A stretch of 64,000 nt of DNA from Candidatus Woesearchaeota archaeon (GCA_016215315.1 JACRKG010000019.1:62001-126000), one strand, 5' to 3'. Counted from the stretch's first letter, positions 26,646-36,463 are shown. Notes: generated from the letters alone by a model not told the origin. Numbers and translations are program-made.

Positions 26646-27015
26646 TTTTTCCTCCTAATCCTACAAATGTTATTCCTACAAATATAACAAAAACTCCAAG
26701 CCATTTTAAGTTATCAATTGTTTCTCCTAAGTATATTTTTGCTAATAATGTAACCCAGAAATAGCTAGTTGCAATGATTGGATAAAGTACTGAAAGTTCT
26801 CCACCTTTAAGAGCCACAACAAATATCAATGCTGCCAGTCCGTACAAAAAGCATCCTATAAGCAAAGAATAATTTGTCATAATTGTGCTTAATAAAACTA
26901 AAACGTTTTTGCTTAATATTAGATTGGTTGCTCCTTTTTTTAGAAATATTTGTGCAACAGAGGTAAATAGAGTGCATAGAAGCATCAAGAATATCGAGAA
27001 TGGCTTAGCTCTCAT
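26635..27015 (-). CDS. Half-size EamA/SMR-like transporter subunit (tandem paralog)
   Basis: GGELSVLYPIIATSYFWVTLLAKIYLGETIDNLKWLGVFVIFVGI; overlaps previous gene by 11 nt. Confidence 0.85.
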   Translation of the reverse strand: MRAKPFSIFLMLLCTLFTSVAQIFLKKGATNLILSKNVLVLLSTIMTNYSLLIGCFLYGLAALIFVVALKGGELSVLYPIIATSYFWVTLLAKIYLGETIDNLKWLGVFVIFVGITFVGLGGKNAN

Positions 27016-27017
27016 TA

Positions 27018-28610
27018 CTAGTCCTCTAGTACTATTTTGAGTATTTCTGAGTAAGCAGGTCTTGTTATGAATACTCCTAAGCTTATTCCTAGAATTGTTG
27101 TTATTGCAAATCCTTTAAGCAGTCCTGCTCCGAAATACCATAGTGGTAACATTGCAACAAATGTAGCAAAGTACGCTGCAAGAATAATGAAGAATGCTCT
27201 TTTTATTTTTGCTTTCCAACTTTGTTCGTAAACTTGTGTTTCTTTTCTCAAAAATTCATCTGTAACAACGATTAAGTCATCAACACCAGTTCCTACTGAT
27301 GCTAGTATTCCTGCTATTGCTGCAAGATCTAAATTCCAACCAATAAATGCAGCCATTCCTATGATTAAGAAAACTTCTGCACAATTAGTTATTATTAAAG
27401 GGAATAAAATTTTGATTTTTTTGTATGCAATTATTACTACTGTATTTACTGCAAGTATTGCAATCAAGCCCATGAATAAAGCATTATTGATGAATTCTTC
27501 TCCTAAGACTGGAGAAACTGTGTCTATTTTTACTATTTCTAGTTTTGTTGGTAAACTACCCGTTTGAAGAACTGTTTGTAGTTTTTTCATACTGGTCAAA
27601 GCATCGTCACGTGCTTGTTGGTAATCTCTGCCTTTACCACTTCCAGATATTGCTATTCTTGTTTCTGCTCTTCCTCTTAAACCTGAAGCTATGCTTAGCC
27701 TGTCTACTTCTTTGTCGTCTAAATACAATACTATTGGTTGGCTCAAGTAATTCTCCGTACCTGATTTAACGATTGATAAATTTTTGGTTAAGCTTGCTTG
27801 TTGTTCTGCCGATTTAACACTTAATGTTATTTGAAAATAAAATCCGCAAGCCCAACCATCTTGAGAAGGCTGACATGGTCTGTTTGGATCTAAACCGCTG
27901 CATTGAGGGAGTCCTGCACAGACATAATTAATACTGTCTTGTCCTCCAGTGAATGCTGTTTCGTTTCCTATTTTTGCTTCAAATTTACCTTGACTTTCTA
28001 CTAAGTCTTTCATTTCTTCTTCGCTAGCACCAGCAATTTCTAAAAGAATTAATTGTTCACCACCAGTTAAAGAAGAAACTTTTGAAATACTGATATCCGA
28101 TAAACCGTAAACGTTTAATCTTTGCTTTAAGTTATCTATTATATACGTTACTTGTTCATCGCTGACTTTATCTTGAGGTCTGAGGATTGCTCTAGAACCT
28201 CCTTGTAAATCTAAGCCTTTTCTTATGTTGCTTCTTGGGGCATTAATAATTCTAAATCCTAAATCTTCTACTTCTGTAGAATTCGCTTTTGATTTGGTAG
28301 TAACCAGGTATAGTCCTTTATTTGTTTTAATTCGTATTGATTGATTTAAAGTGAGGGTACTGACAAAAGAGTAATAATCTTGAACGGTATTTATTTGTTT
28401 TTCGTCAATTTTTATTATTCTTTCAAGATTTACGGGTAATGCATTTTTTTCTGTGGTAATTCCTGCCTGTCCTGCAGCACTTTCTCTTATGACTGCTTTT
28501 ATTGCAACACCATCGTTTAAGTTAGGTCTTATTGCTACAAGTGCAAGAATAATAAAAACTAATAAAACTATTACTCTGACATTTTTTATTAAATTCTTAA
28601 TTTTTCCCAT
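27018..28610 (-). CDS. secD: Protein-export membrane protein SecD
   Basis: RKGLDLQGGSRAIL; VSPVLGEEFINNALFMGLIAILAV; GVDDLIVVTDEF. Confidence 0.95.
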   Translation of the reverse strand: MGKIKNLIKNVRVIVLLVFIILALVAIRPNLNDGVAIKAVIRESAAGQAGITTEKNALPVNLERIIKIDEKQINTVQDYYSFVSTLTLNQSIRIKTNKGLYLVTTKSKANSTEVEDLGFRIINAPRSNIRKGLDLQGGSRAILRPQDKVSDEQVTYIIDNLKQRLNVYGLSDISISKVSSLTGGEQLILLEIAGASEEEMKDLVESQGKFEAKIGNETAFTGGQDSINYVCAGLPQCSGLDPNRPCQPSQDGWACGFYFQITLSVKSAEQQASLTKNLSIVKSGTENYLSQPIVLYLDDKEVDRLSIASGLRGRAETRIAISGSGKGRDYQQARDDALTSMKKLQTVLQTGSLPTKLEIVKIDTVSPVLGEEFINNALFMGLIAILAVNTVVIIAYKKIKILFPLIITNCAEVFLIIGMAAFIGWNLDLAAIAGILASVGTGVDDLIVVTDEFLRKETQVYEQSWKAKIKRAFFIILAAYFATFVAMLPLWYFGAGLLKGFAITTILGISLGVFITRPAYSEILKIVLED

Positions 28611-29511
28611 GTCTTCCTTCCATGTGCCATCTTAGTATTCCTGCGTTTAAAAGCCAAGTATTGTAAATGTCTGCAATTAAACCAATTGATAAAATAAGCA
28701 TTATTTCTTGAATTGTTGATGATTTGGTTAGGAAATAAGAAATTACTACTGCAACGAAAGAAGTCAAAGACATGGTTATACCAGTTCTCATAGCACCTAA
28801 AGTGTGGTCTAATACTTTTCCTTCTTCTTTATTTTTCAAAACTCGAGTGGTTAGTAATATGTCTGTATCAACTGAATAACCTAAAAGCATTAAGAAAGCA
28901 GCAACTCCTGCAATACTTAATTTAACGCCTAAAAGTGAAACAACAGCAAAAGCAGTAGTTACGTCAGCAAAAGCACAAAGTACTACGAATGCAGAAGGAA
29001 CTAGATCTCTGAAAGTTATGTAAATAACTATTGCCATTGCTGCAAATGCGAATAGTACTGCAAAAATAGTTTGTTTAAAAAATGCTTCTCCTAGTTTGCT
29101 ACCGATTTGTTGAGATGTGTATTCTCCATTTTGAAGAACTATTCCTACTTCTTTTAATCCCGCTAAAATCGCTTCAGAAGAAACATCCGATGCTTCAACA
29201 ATCACTTCTTTTTGTACTCCATAATCATTAGTACTTCTAACGCTTAAATCTTTTGAGTTTAGTTTTTTAATAAGCTCGTCTTGAAGTTTTACGAGATCGA
29301 CTTTCTCTTTAGTAGCAAAAGAAAATTCAACTCCTCCTTTAAGAGTTATTCCTCTATCAATTACTTGACCAGTCATTAAGTATTTAACACCTATAAACGA
29401 TACTGCTAGAACTAAAATCAACAAAGTAACAATCATCCAAGTAAAATAGTGTTCATCATAAATTTTTATTAATTTTTCTTTTATTGGCAAAACATCCACC
29501 AAATAAGCCAA
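28597..29511 (-). CDS. secF: Protein-export membrane protein SecF
   Basis: GITLKGGVEFSFATKE; YTSQQIGSKLGEAFFKQTIFAVLFAF; GYSVDTDILLTTRVL. Confidence 0.95.
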   Translation of the reverse strand: MAYLVDVLPIKEKLIKIYDEHYFTWMIVTLLILVLAVSFIGVKYLMTGQVIDRGITLKGGVEFSFATKEKVDLVKLQDELIKKLNSKDLSVRSTNDYGVQKEVIVEASDVSSEAILAGLKEVGIVLQNGEYTSQQIGSKLGEAFFKQTIFAVLFAFAAMAIVIYITFRDLVPSAFVVLCAFADVTTAFAVVSLLGVKLSIAGVAAFLMLLGYSVDTDILLTTRVLKNKEEGKVLDHTLGAMRTGITMSLTSFVAVVISYFLTKSSTIQEIMLILSIGLIADIYNTWLLNAGILRWHMEGRHGKN

Positions 29512-29543
29512 ATACTGATTGTTTTAAAAAGTTTTTGGAAAAA

Positions 29544-30092
29544 TTACCCGAAAACAAGCTTTATTAACGCATTTAACATATTTCCGCCATCAAAGAACGG
29601 TAGAGGAATTATGTTAAAAACAAACAGAAATCCATTTATGTGTTTTGTAAAGCAAAGTATTGAAAAAAATTTTTTATTAGTTATTTCTTTGTAGGCTAGC
29701 AAGTATCTGCTTATCAGGTAAAGAGCTAAGTTTGTTCCTGGCCCTGCAAAAGATATTAATAATTCTTGAAGTGGTGTTGAAATTCCAGAAGTGCTTACAT
29801 ATCCTGGAACGAAAAAAACAAATCCTCCAATAAGTTTGAGCACAATTCCTAGAACTAACCAATTGTATGCAGCGTGAAATGTTGCTTGCAAACCAAAAAA
29901 TACTGCAACTAATTTATGCATTAATTCGTGCAGAATAATTGCTGGTGCTGTAACCAAGCAAGAAATTTTAAAATCTTCAAAACTAAAACCAGAAATATTC
30001 TTAGGCCTGAATACATCCATAAAAATAAATCCAACAGCAATAGTCATTACGATTACATCAAAAAGTTCGTACAGGGTAAACATAAAAATCAA
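29544..30092 (-). CDS. M50-like site-2 intramembrane metalloprotease
   Basis: HELMHKLVAVFFG (HExxH) and NIIPLPFFDGGNML. Confidence 0.85.
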   Translation of the reverse strand: MIFMFTLYELFDVIVMTIAVGFIFMDVFRPKNISGFSFEDFKISCLVTAPAIILHELMHKLVAVFFGLQATFHAAYNWLVLGIVLKLIGGFVFFVPGYVSTSGISTPLQELLISFAGPGTNLALYLISRYLLAYKEITNKKFFSILCFTKHINGFLFVFNIIPLPFFDGGNMLNALIKLVFG

Positions 30093-30115
30093 AAGAGCGC
30101 TTTTGATTTATAAAA

Positions 30116-30385
30116 TTAGCGAATAGCTAGCAAAGAACTAATCAGCCATCTGACGTCATTAAACTTTGACACTGAAAGAAACCGCGTGAAATCCCGGAGA
30201 AAAAAGGGCACTGCCCCGAAAACCGAGGCAGCCAAAGCTTTAACCGCCTTATAATCTCTTCTTTCTTGATTTTCTGGAAGATTTTCTAGAAGGCTTTCTT
30301 GAAGATTTTCTTGATTTACCTCTTCTTGAAGATTTTCTAGCGCCTCTAGCTGATTTCTTTCTTTTTTTTGCCATATAACGCACAC
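30116..30385 (-). CDS. Small hypothetical protein with Asn/Glu/Leu repeat
   Basis: LENLQEEVNQENLQESLLENLPENQER with matching DNA-level repeat; coding status uncertain. Confidence 0.35.
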   Translation of the reverse strand: MCVIWQKKERNQLEALENLQEEVNQENLQESLLENLPENQERRDYKAVKALAASVFGAVPFFLRDFTRFLSVSKFNDVRWLISSLLAIR

Positions 30386-30509
30386 CTCTTTATTTTTTTA
30401 CCTATTTTAGATAATTGTGATGATTAATATTTAAATGTTTTGAAAAAAAATTTTGGTTTCCAAAATTTTTTAGAAAAAAATGACAAAAATTAGCAAAATA
30501 GAAAAATCT

Positions 30510-31109
30510 TTACGATTTTTCACTGATATAAATTCTGTAACCACCTTGTTTCGCAAATGATCTTACATTACCAAATAGTTCTTTCATTTTATTTTCTAGA
30601 ACTTTTCCTCCTTTATTATGTCTTGCAACCATTTGTAGCAATCCACCTCGAATTAAGTATTTTTCCGACGAGGTTATTAAATCAAAACAAGTTTCTTTTC
30701 CTGCGCTTTGTGGAGGATTTAGTAGTATTGTGTTAAATTTTTCTTCACTTAAATTTTTAATCACGTTTACTTCTACTTTGTTTTGTTCTGCATTCTTTTT
30801 CGAGTAAACGAGCGCACGCTCGTTTATGTCCAATAAAGTTACTTCTGTGTTTGGAAAAGATTTTTTTAGTGCAATTCCAACAGGTCCATAACCACAGCCT
30901 AAATCTAAAATTTTCCAGTTTGGTTGTATTATTGCATTTTCTATTAATAATTTTGTTCCTTCATCAATTTTTTTCGGAGAAAAAAGTCCTGATGCAGTTG
31001 TAAATGTTAATTCTTTTCCTCTCAAGAAATCTGTTATTAGTTGCTCTTTTATTTTTGATGTTGGCTTTTCAGTGTAGTAATGTTCAGTTATTTCATTATT
31101 TTTAGCCAT
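30510..31109 (-). CDS. RsmC-like class I SAM methyltransferase
   Basis: ILDLGCGYGPVGIALKKSFPNTEVTLLDINERAL; ILLNPPQSAGKE. Confidence 0.9.
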   Translation of the reverse strand: MAKNNEITEHYYTEKPTSKIKEQLITDFLRGKELTFTTASGLFSPKKIDEGTKLLIENAIIQPNWKILDLGCGYGPVGIALKKSFPNTEVTLLDINERALVYSKKNAEQNKVEVNVIKNLSEEKFNTILLNPPQSAGKETCFDLITSSEKYLIRGGLLQMVARHNKGGKVLENKMKELFGNVRSFAKQGGYRIYISEKS

Positions 31110-31714
31110 TGGTATAGTATTCTGTCAATTGATTTCAATAATTCAAATCCTTCTCCCTGAATTATTATACAAGAATCTTCTAAAACTAATTTTGTTGGTG
31201 CGTTCGGTTTTAGTAATATTACACTTTTTTCTGGGTCGCAATTAATTATTGGACGACCTACACATGCGTCATTATCTTGTTGTGTGCATGCCATTTCTAC
31301 ATTTTTGTTTAAAGCTCTTTTTAGGATTAGTAATAATTCTCCTGATCCTAAAGCTACATACTTGAATTGTTTTGAGTCAGCCAAAGGATCAAATGTGACA
31401 TAAATTACATCTCTGTCATTAAATGAGGAGTTTAGTTGTCCTGTTAATTGAACACTTTCTGCTTCAAAAGGATTAAATCTGAAACCTAACTCGAAAATGC
31501 CTTGTTTACTTTGCCAGTCAGTCATCCAATGAGTGTCTTTTTTTATGAAATTAAAATAATTATAAGTTACTTGTTCTGGTTTGTAAGGATTAATGTACTT
31601 GAATACAAAAAATATCAATAATATGATCAGTATTAGAGCACCAACACCTATTGCTAAATATTTCAAGGAGTCTTTTTCACTCATTGAACTGGTTGGTTGC
31701 TCTTCTTGGTTCAT
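31088..31714 (-). CDS. Hypothetical single-TM protein
   Basis: 208 aa; N-terminal TM; Cys-containing ectodomain. Confidence 0.65.
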   Translation of the reverse strand: MNQEEQPTSSMSEKDSLKYLAIGVGALILIILLIFFVFKYINPYKPEQVTYNYFNFIKKDTHWMTDWQSKQGIFELGFRFNPFEAESVQLTGQLNSSFNDRDVIYVTFDPLADSKQFKYVALGSGELLLILKRALNKNVEMACTQQDNDACVGRPIINCDPEKSVILLKPNAPTKLVLEDSCIIIQGEGFELLKSIDRILYQWLKIMK

Positions 31715-32277
31715 ATCATTCCTGCCAAAGTGTAAAATATTGCGTCTCCTTGTTGTAGTACTTCTAATTGTGTTGTGTATTTTAATTTAATGCAATTATT
31801 TTCTAGTTCGATTGAAGCGTTAAAATCGTTTTCTTCGAAAATAAGGACTGGATTTTCTGCAGAAGCATTATTGCAAGTTATTAGAGGTAAATCATATCCG
31901 GTGTTGTTTGTTAAGCCAAAATTTATTTTTGTTTCTTTTATTTTAGGCAAGTCTTGATATAATTTGAGCGCTACTTCTGTTATTGCGGATGAATAAAAAT
32001 CTTTTGGGTTGTAAGATAGTGTTAATTTTTTTTTGTCTTTTAAGAATTGTTTAATTTCTTCCTTAATAAAAAAGTCTACTTCTTGAGGATTAAATGAAAA
32101 AAATAAACGCTCATCGTTAATTATGCTTAACCATCCTTGAGGTGTTTTAACAAATTTGTGACCTTGGTACTTGACAGATTCTTCCCCTAAAGTGTAACTT
32201 AATATGAAGCCAAATATACTAAACACCATTATGAATGCAATAAATAGTGAAGCGAAAATTTTCTTTTTATCTTTCAT
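31711..32277 (-). CDS. Hypothetical single-TM protein, possible paralog of 31088-31714
   Basis: 188 aa; N-terminal TM; similar SCIIIQGEG / NCIKLKYT ending; overlapping gene. Confidence 0.6.
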   Translation of the reverse strand: MKDKKKIFASLFIAFIMVFSIFGFILSYTLGEESVKYQGHKFVKTPQGWLSIINDERLFFSFNPQEVDFFIKEEIKQFLKDKKKLTLSYNPKDFYSSAITEVALKLYQDLPKIKETKINFGLTNNTGYDLPLITCNNASAENPVLIFEENDFNASIELENNCIKLKYTTQLEVLQQGDAIFYTLAGMI

Positions 32278-33290
32278 GCTGAGATGCTTATTTTTTGTTT
32301 ATTTAAATTTCTTTCTATGGAATTTAAGTAAATTCTTAATTTTTCTCTAACTTGCACTTGTAATTGTTCTGGTAAGCAAGAAAGATCGACGTTTGTTAAA
32401 GGAGTGTATTTTGTTAGTGTTCCTTCAAAAGTTCTTCCTGCTTCTTCTGCTTGTTTTTCTACTTCGAAAGCTTCTTTTAGTCCGAATCTTTTTAGTACTG
32501 GAAATTTAGATACTGAATTAGCTCCTGCTTTTAGCAATATACTGACGTGGTCTGCTTTTGTTGACCAAATTCCACACTCTATTTGGCATGTTGGAAAATT
32601 AATTCTTGTTTGTGCAATCCACCAAGCGTGATATTCTTTTGGTGGAGGACTTTTTTCTTCGAAAAAAGTCCCTTTAACTGGATTAAGACCATACAAATGA
32701 ATTTTTTCTATTCCATACTCTTCCATTAGATTTTTCAAGTTTGAAAAATCTTCTTTTGTTTCCCCTAAACCAAGAATTAAAGTCATTGCTCTTCTTATTC
32801 CTAATTCTTTTGCTTGCTCGAACATTCTTTTTACAGGCAGTAATGGTTTTGATGGGCAGACAAATTCATGAACTTTTTCGTTAACACACTCAACTGTGCC
32901 AACAACTCCATGAATGTAAGGTTTGACTCGTTCCATAAAACTTTTTCCTACAGTGCCTATGTTAATCCATACTTTGTCGCCATATACTAACGTGATGTAT
33001 TTTAGTAATTCTTCTAGTTTAGGTAATGGTATTGCTCCAACTCCTCCTGAAACAAAGCCTAATTTCCAACCAAAATGCTTGCACAAGATTACTTCTGCAA
33101 GTATTGATGCAACAGTTCTAACTGAATTAAAATCTTTCACTGGAGGCTTTGTAGACATGTAACAAAATTTGCAATCATTAATTTGACAAGACCAACTATA
33201 GAATAATGCTCTTTCAAAATAAGTAGTTGGAGGAAAGTTTTCTAAATAAACTTTGTTTGCAGTATTGATTAATTCATCAAAGTCTTCCAT
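32274..33290 (-). CDS. Radical SAM protein (CX4CX2C cluster motif)
   Basis: FYSWSCQINDCKFCYMSTKPP; BioB/HmdB-like TIM barrel features GVVGTVECVNEKVHEFVCP. Confidence 0.85.
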   Translation of the reverse strand: MEDFDELINTANKVYLENFPPTTYFERALFYSWSCQINDCKFCYMSTKPPVKDFNSVRTVASILAEVILCKHFGWKLGFVSGGVGAIPLPKLEELLKYITLVYGDKVWINIGTVGKSFMERVKPYIHGVVGTVECVNEKVHEFVCPSKPLLPVKRMFEQAKELGIRRAMTLILGLGETKEDFSNLKNLMEEYGIEKIHLYGLNPVKGTFFEEKSPPPKEYHAWWIAQTRINFPTCQIECGIWSTKADHVSILLKAGANSVSKFPVLKRFGLKEAFEVEKQAEEAGRTFEGTLTKYTPLTNVDLSCLPEQLQVQVREKLRIYLNSIERNLNKQKISISA

Positions 33291-33362
33291 ACAATAAGTA
33301 AAGAAAGAACATTTTTAAAAGTATGTGTTGGAGATGATAAAAAAAGAAAAAGAAAAAAAAAT

Positions 33363-34463
33363 TTATCTTCCTGTGTTTGTGTTGCCGCTTGTTGCAGGTG
33401 TATTGTTGTGGTTGTTTTCTTGTTGTTCTTGAGCAACCATAGACTTCAATCCTGAAACTTCCAATAATTGATTAATGTCTGTGCTCCTTAAGTTCATACC
33501 ACCACCGTTTGGCATTCCTATAATTACTCTGTGCCCTTCAGTCATTATTTCGTAATACCTTAGTTTAATTTGAGTCAATCCACCTTCTCCTGAAAGTGCT
33601 TCTCTTAATTTTGTATTACCTGCAGCAACTGCTTCAGCTTCTTTTAATTTAGCAGCAGCGTCTTGTTGTCTTGCAAAATATTCTGCATCTGCTATCTGGT
33701 GTATTTTTTGTGATTCACCATTTGCTTGAGCAATTATTGTATTATATTGACCTTGTGCTGTTGCTAGCTCTCTTTCTCCTTGATTTTTTGCGGTTGCTAT
33801 TCTGTCGGTTTCTCTTCTCATATCTTGAGGTGCAATTCTTCTAGCTTCAATAGCTTCTCTGTATGCCTCATTGTTGAATTGGTAGTTTGTTACTGATACT
33901 CCTTCAACAAGTATTCCTAAGGGATTCAAGAATTTTTCCATTTCAGTCTTAACTATTCCCGTATACTCGTTTCTTTTAGCGCTGTCATAAAAGCTTTCTG
34001 AAGGTAATTCTCCTAGAACTTTTCTAGTAATACTTCTTATTGCGTTCATAACAACTAGTTCTCTTATTTCTTCATCCGATCCAGCAACATACTCTAAAAT
34101 GAATGGTGCTTTTGCAGGATTTATTTTGTAAGAAACTGTTAACGCAACCCAAATGTCGTTTCCTTCGTTTGTTTTTAGAGGAAGTGCGTGATTGTTTCCA
34201 TATTCTTTAGGAGTTCCTCCTTTTGTTTGATCCATTGCAGCCATGCTAATTGTTTTAGTTGCTGTGTCAAATGTAGTCCAGTCATTAATTATTGGCATGA
34301 AAAAATATGTTTGCCCTGGTTCGTAAACCATTTGTTCTACTCCTTTGCCGAACCATTTTTTTGTTCTTACTCCTACTTCATTGGAGCCTGTTGAAGAACA
34401 ACCTGAAAAAGCCATTGATGCTGCAAGTAATGCAGCTAGTCCTGTTAGTTTTAATAATTTCAT
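33363..34463 (-). CDS. SPFH/prohibitin-family lipoprotein
   Basis: MKLLKLTGLAALLAASMAFSGC lipobox; EVGVRTKKWFGKGVEQMVYEPGQTYFFMPI; long helical C-terminus. Confidence 0.88.
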   Translation of the reverse strand: MKLLKLTGLAALLAASMAFSGCSSTGSNEVGVRTKKWFGKGVEQMVYEPGQTYFFMPIINDWTTFDTATKTISMAAMDQTKGGTPKEYGNNHALPLKTNEGNDIWVALTVSYKINPAKAPFILEYVAGSDEEIRELVVMNAIRSITRKVLGELPSESFYDSAKRNEYTGIVKTEMEKFLNPLGILVEGVSVTNYQFNNEAYREAIEARRIAPQDMRRETDRIATAKNQGERELATAQGQYNTIIAQANGESQKIHQIADAEYFARQQDAAAKLKEAEAVAAGNTKLREALSGEGGLTQIKLRYYEIMTEGHRVIIGMPNGGGMNLRSTDINQLLEVSGLKSMVAQEQQENNHNNTPATSGNTNTGR

Positions 34464-34464
34464 T

Positions 34465-35616
34465 TTAGTTACCTCCTTGAGAAGGTTGACTTGTTTTCTT
34501 AGTTTTTCCTTCCAATTTCTCAATTATGCTTGCTGTATCAAAAATATCTGTGTTACTTGAATCAAAAATGAATACATCAAGATCTCTTAACATTTCTACT
34601 GCTTTTAGTGCAGCAACTCTTTCTCCACCCTCTCCGTTTAAAGACTGACTTATCATTTCTTTTCCTGTAGCTTCTGCTTGTTTTACTACTAGGTCTCCTT
34701 CAGCTCTCTTTTGTCTCTGATAACTTTGAGCTTGTGCAATTATTTTTTGACTTTCAGCTTCAGCTTCTTTAACTTTTACTTGTGCTGTTGCAAGCCATTC
34801 TGCTGTTTTTTGATCAGCAAGAGCTTTTTGCTCAGCAACTTTCACTTGTTGTGCAGCAGTCAATTTTAATTGTTCTTGTAAAATCTTTTTCTCTATTGAG
34901 TCTTGATATTGGTCCGAATAACGGAAAAACCTAAAAAGAACTTCAATAACATCTATGCCTAAATCTTTAAGCTCTGTTTTCAAAGCTACTTTTGCTTCCT
35001 GAATTTTACTTTCTCTCAAAGGAGTTTTATCCATTTCACTTTCAGGCACATTAGGATCACCTTCTGGAACCTTATAAAATTCTTCTGCTTTTAATTGTCC
35101 TAAATATTTTCTTAATAACTCTGTTGCTCTTGGCGCAACATAAGTTTGTTCAAAAAGTTTTCCAGGACCTATTTTTTGTAATACTTCTAAAGCTGCTTTT
35201 CTTTCTTTTGTTTCAGCAGTCATTTCTCCTATTCTATAAACAATAGTATAGTCGCACTCAACTTTACCTCCGTCAGATAAGTCTACTGTTAAAGGAGGTA
35301 AATAATTCAAGCTATCAAAATCGCTATCACTACCCCCATTTCTTACTCCCGAATCTAAAAATTGTAATCTGTTTGGAAATCTTTTAAATTCATGAACTCC
35401 GGGAATCGCTAAATAAACTCCAGGACCATAAACTTTTTGTTCTATACCGCCGCCCATTTTATTTATTTTTACTGCAACTTCTCCAGGTCTCACATAAGTT
35501 GTGCATATGTTATATCCGAGAATTGATCCTACAAATAATACTCCTGCTACAATTCCTGCTTTTGCCAATCCCCCTAAACCGCTATTTCCTCTTGAACTTC
35601 TCATAAAGTCTGTCAT
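34465..35616 (-). CDS. SPFH/prohibitin-family membrane protein
   Basis: YVRPGEVAVKINKMGGGIEQKVYGPGVYLAIPGVHEFKRFP; KTAEWLATAQVKVKEAEAESQKI. Confidence 0.88.
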   Translation of the reverse strand: MTDFMRSSRGNSGLGGLAKAGIVAGVLFVGSILGYNICTTYVRPGEVAVKINKMGGGIEQKVYGPGVYLAIPGVHEFKRFPNRLQFLDSGVRNGGSDSDFDSLNYLPPLTVDLSDGGKVECDYTIVYRIGEMTAETKERKAALEVLQKIGPGKLFEQTYVAPRATELLRKYLGQLKAEEFYKVPEGDPNVPESEMDKTPLRESKIQEAKVALKTELKDLGIDVIEVLFRFFRYSDQYQDSIEKKILQEQLKLTAAQQVKVAEQKALADQKTAEWLATAQVKVKEAEAESQKIIAQAQSYQRQKRAEGDLVVKQAEATGKEMISQSLNGEGGERVAALKAVEMLRDLDVFIFDSSNTDIFDTASIIEKLEGKTKKTSQPSQGGN

Positions 35617-35617
35617 T

Positions 35618-36454
35618 TTATTTTCCTCCATTGTTTTGATTTTTATCATATTGTGCAGCATCATTTTCAGCTGCATCTAGTTGTTTTTGAGCTTCATTTT
35701 TTGCTCTAAAAATTTCATCAGCAGAAGATGTATAACTTCCGATGACTAAACTAGAAATATTAATTCCTACCGATTTAAGAACTGTGTAAAACTCTTCAGT
35801 TCCTTCTCTCACTTTTGCTTTTCTCAAAGCAGAATCGTAAAATTCACTAGTTTGTAATAAACTTAAATATCTGCTTAAACTTTCAGTCAATCTTGGTTTT
35901 ATGTAGTTTTGCTTAAGTGTTTCTGTGCTAGGATCACAGAAAAGTTCAAGAAAGAGTGAATTAGGTAATTCTTGACCTTCATCAGTAGCGCTACTTAAAG
36001 AGCTTGCTAAATCACAAACCAAATTATACTTATAATTAACAACAGTTCCATCGGCCAATAATGCTGATGCTTCATCAGATATTTCTAATTTTGCTGGAAT
36101 TGCTTTAACTTCTGAAAATCCAGGGATAGAAAGGTAAACTCCGGGAGCTACTGCCGAAACGTTTTCTTGAGTATGCTTAACTCCAAATTTTCCTTTTTCT
36201 ACAGTTGTAGTTACAAAAGGATAAGCAAGTACTGTGCCTAATAATAATGTTCCTGCAGCCATTAAGGTTTTTTCTAAAACACTCAAACCTTTATTATTAA
36301 CTTGTTTATTAAAAGGAGTTTTTTGTTTTCCAGAACCAGTTTCATCTGATTGAACAGTGCTTTCAGTTTCTTGTTCATTGTTACCTGAACTAGCTCCGTG
36401 TCTTCTATGACTTCCTCTTGAATGAAACATTATGTGATGTATTGCAGGATGCAT
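35618..36454 (-). CDS. SPFH/prohibitin-like membrane protein (third paralog)
   Basis: VEKGKFGVKHTQENVSAVAPGVYLSIPGFSEVKAIPAKLE. Confidence 0.82.
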   Translation of the reverse strand: MHPAIHHIMFHSRGSHRRHGASSGNNEQETESTVQSDETGSGKQKTPFNKQVNNKGLSVLEKTLMAAGTLLLGTVLAYPFVTTTVEKGKFGVKHTQENVSAVAPGVYLSIPGFSEVKAIPAKLEISDEASALLADGTVVNYKYNLVCDLASSLSSATDEGQELPNSLFLELFCDPSTETLKQNYIKPRLTESLSRYLSLLQTSEFYDSALRKAKVREGTEEFYTVLKSVGINISSLVIGSYTSSADEIFRAKNEAQKQLDAAENDAAQYDKNQNNGGK

Positions 36455-36463
36455 TTTGCGTAA

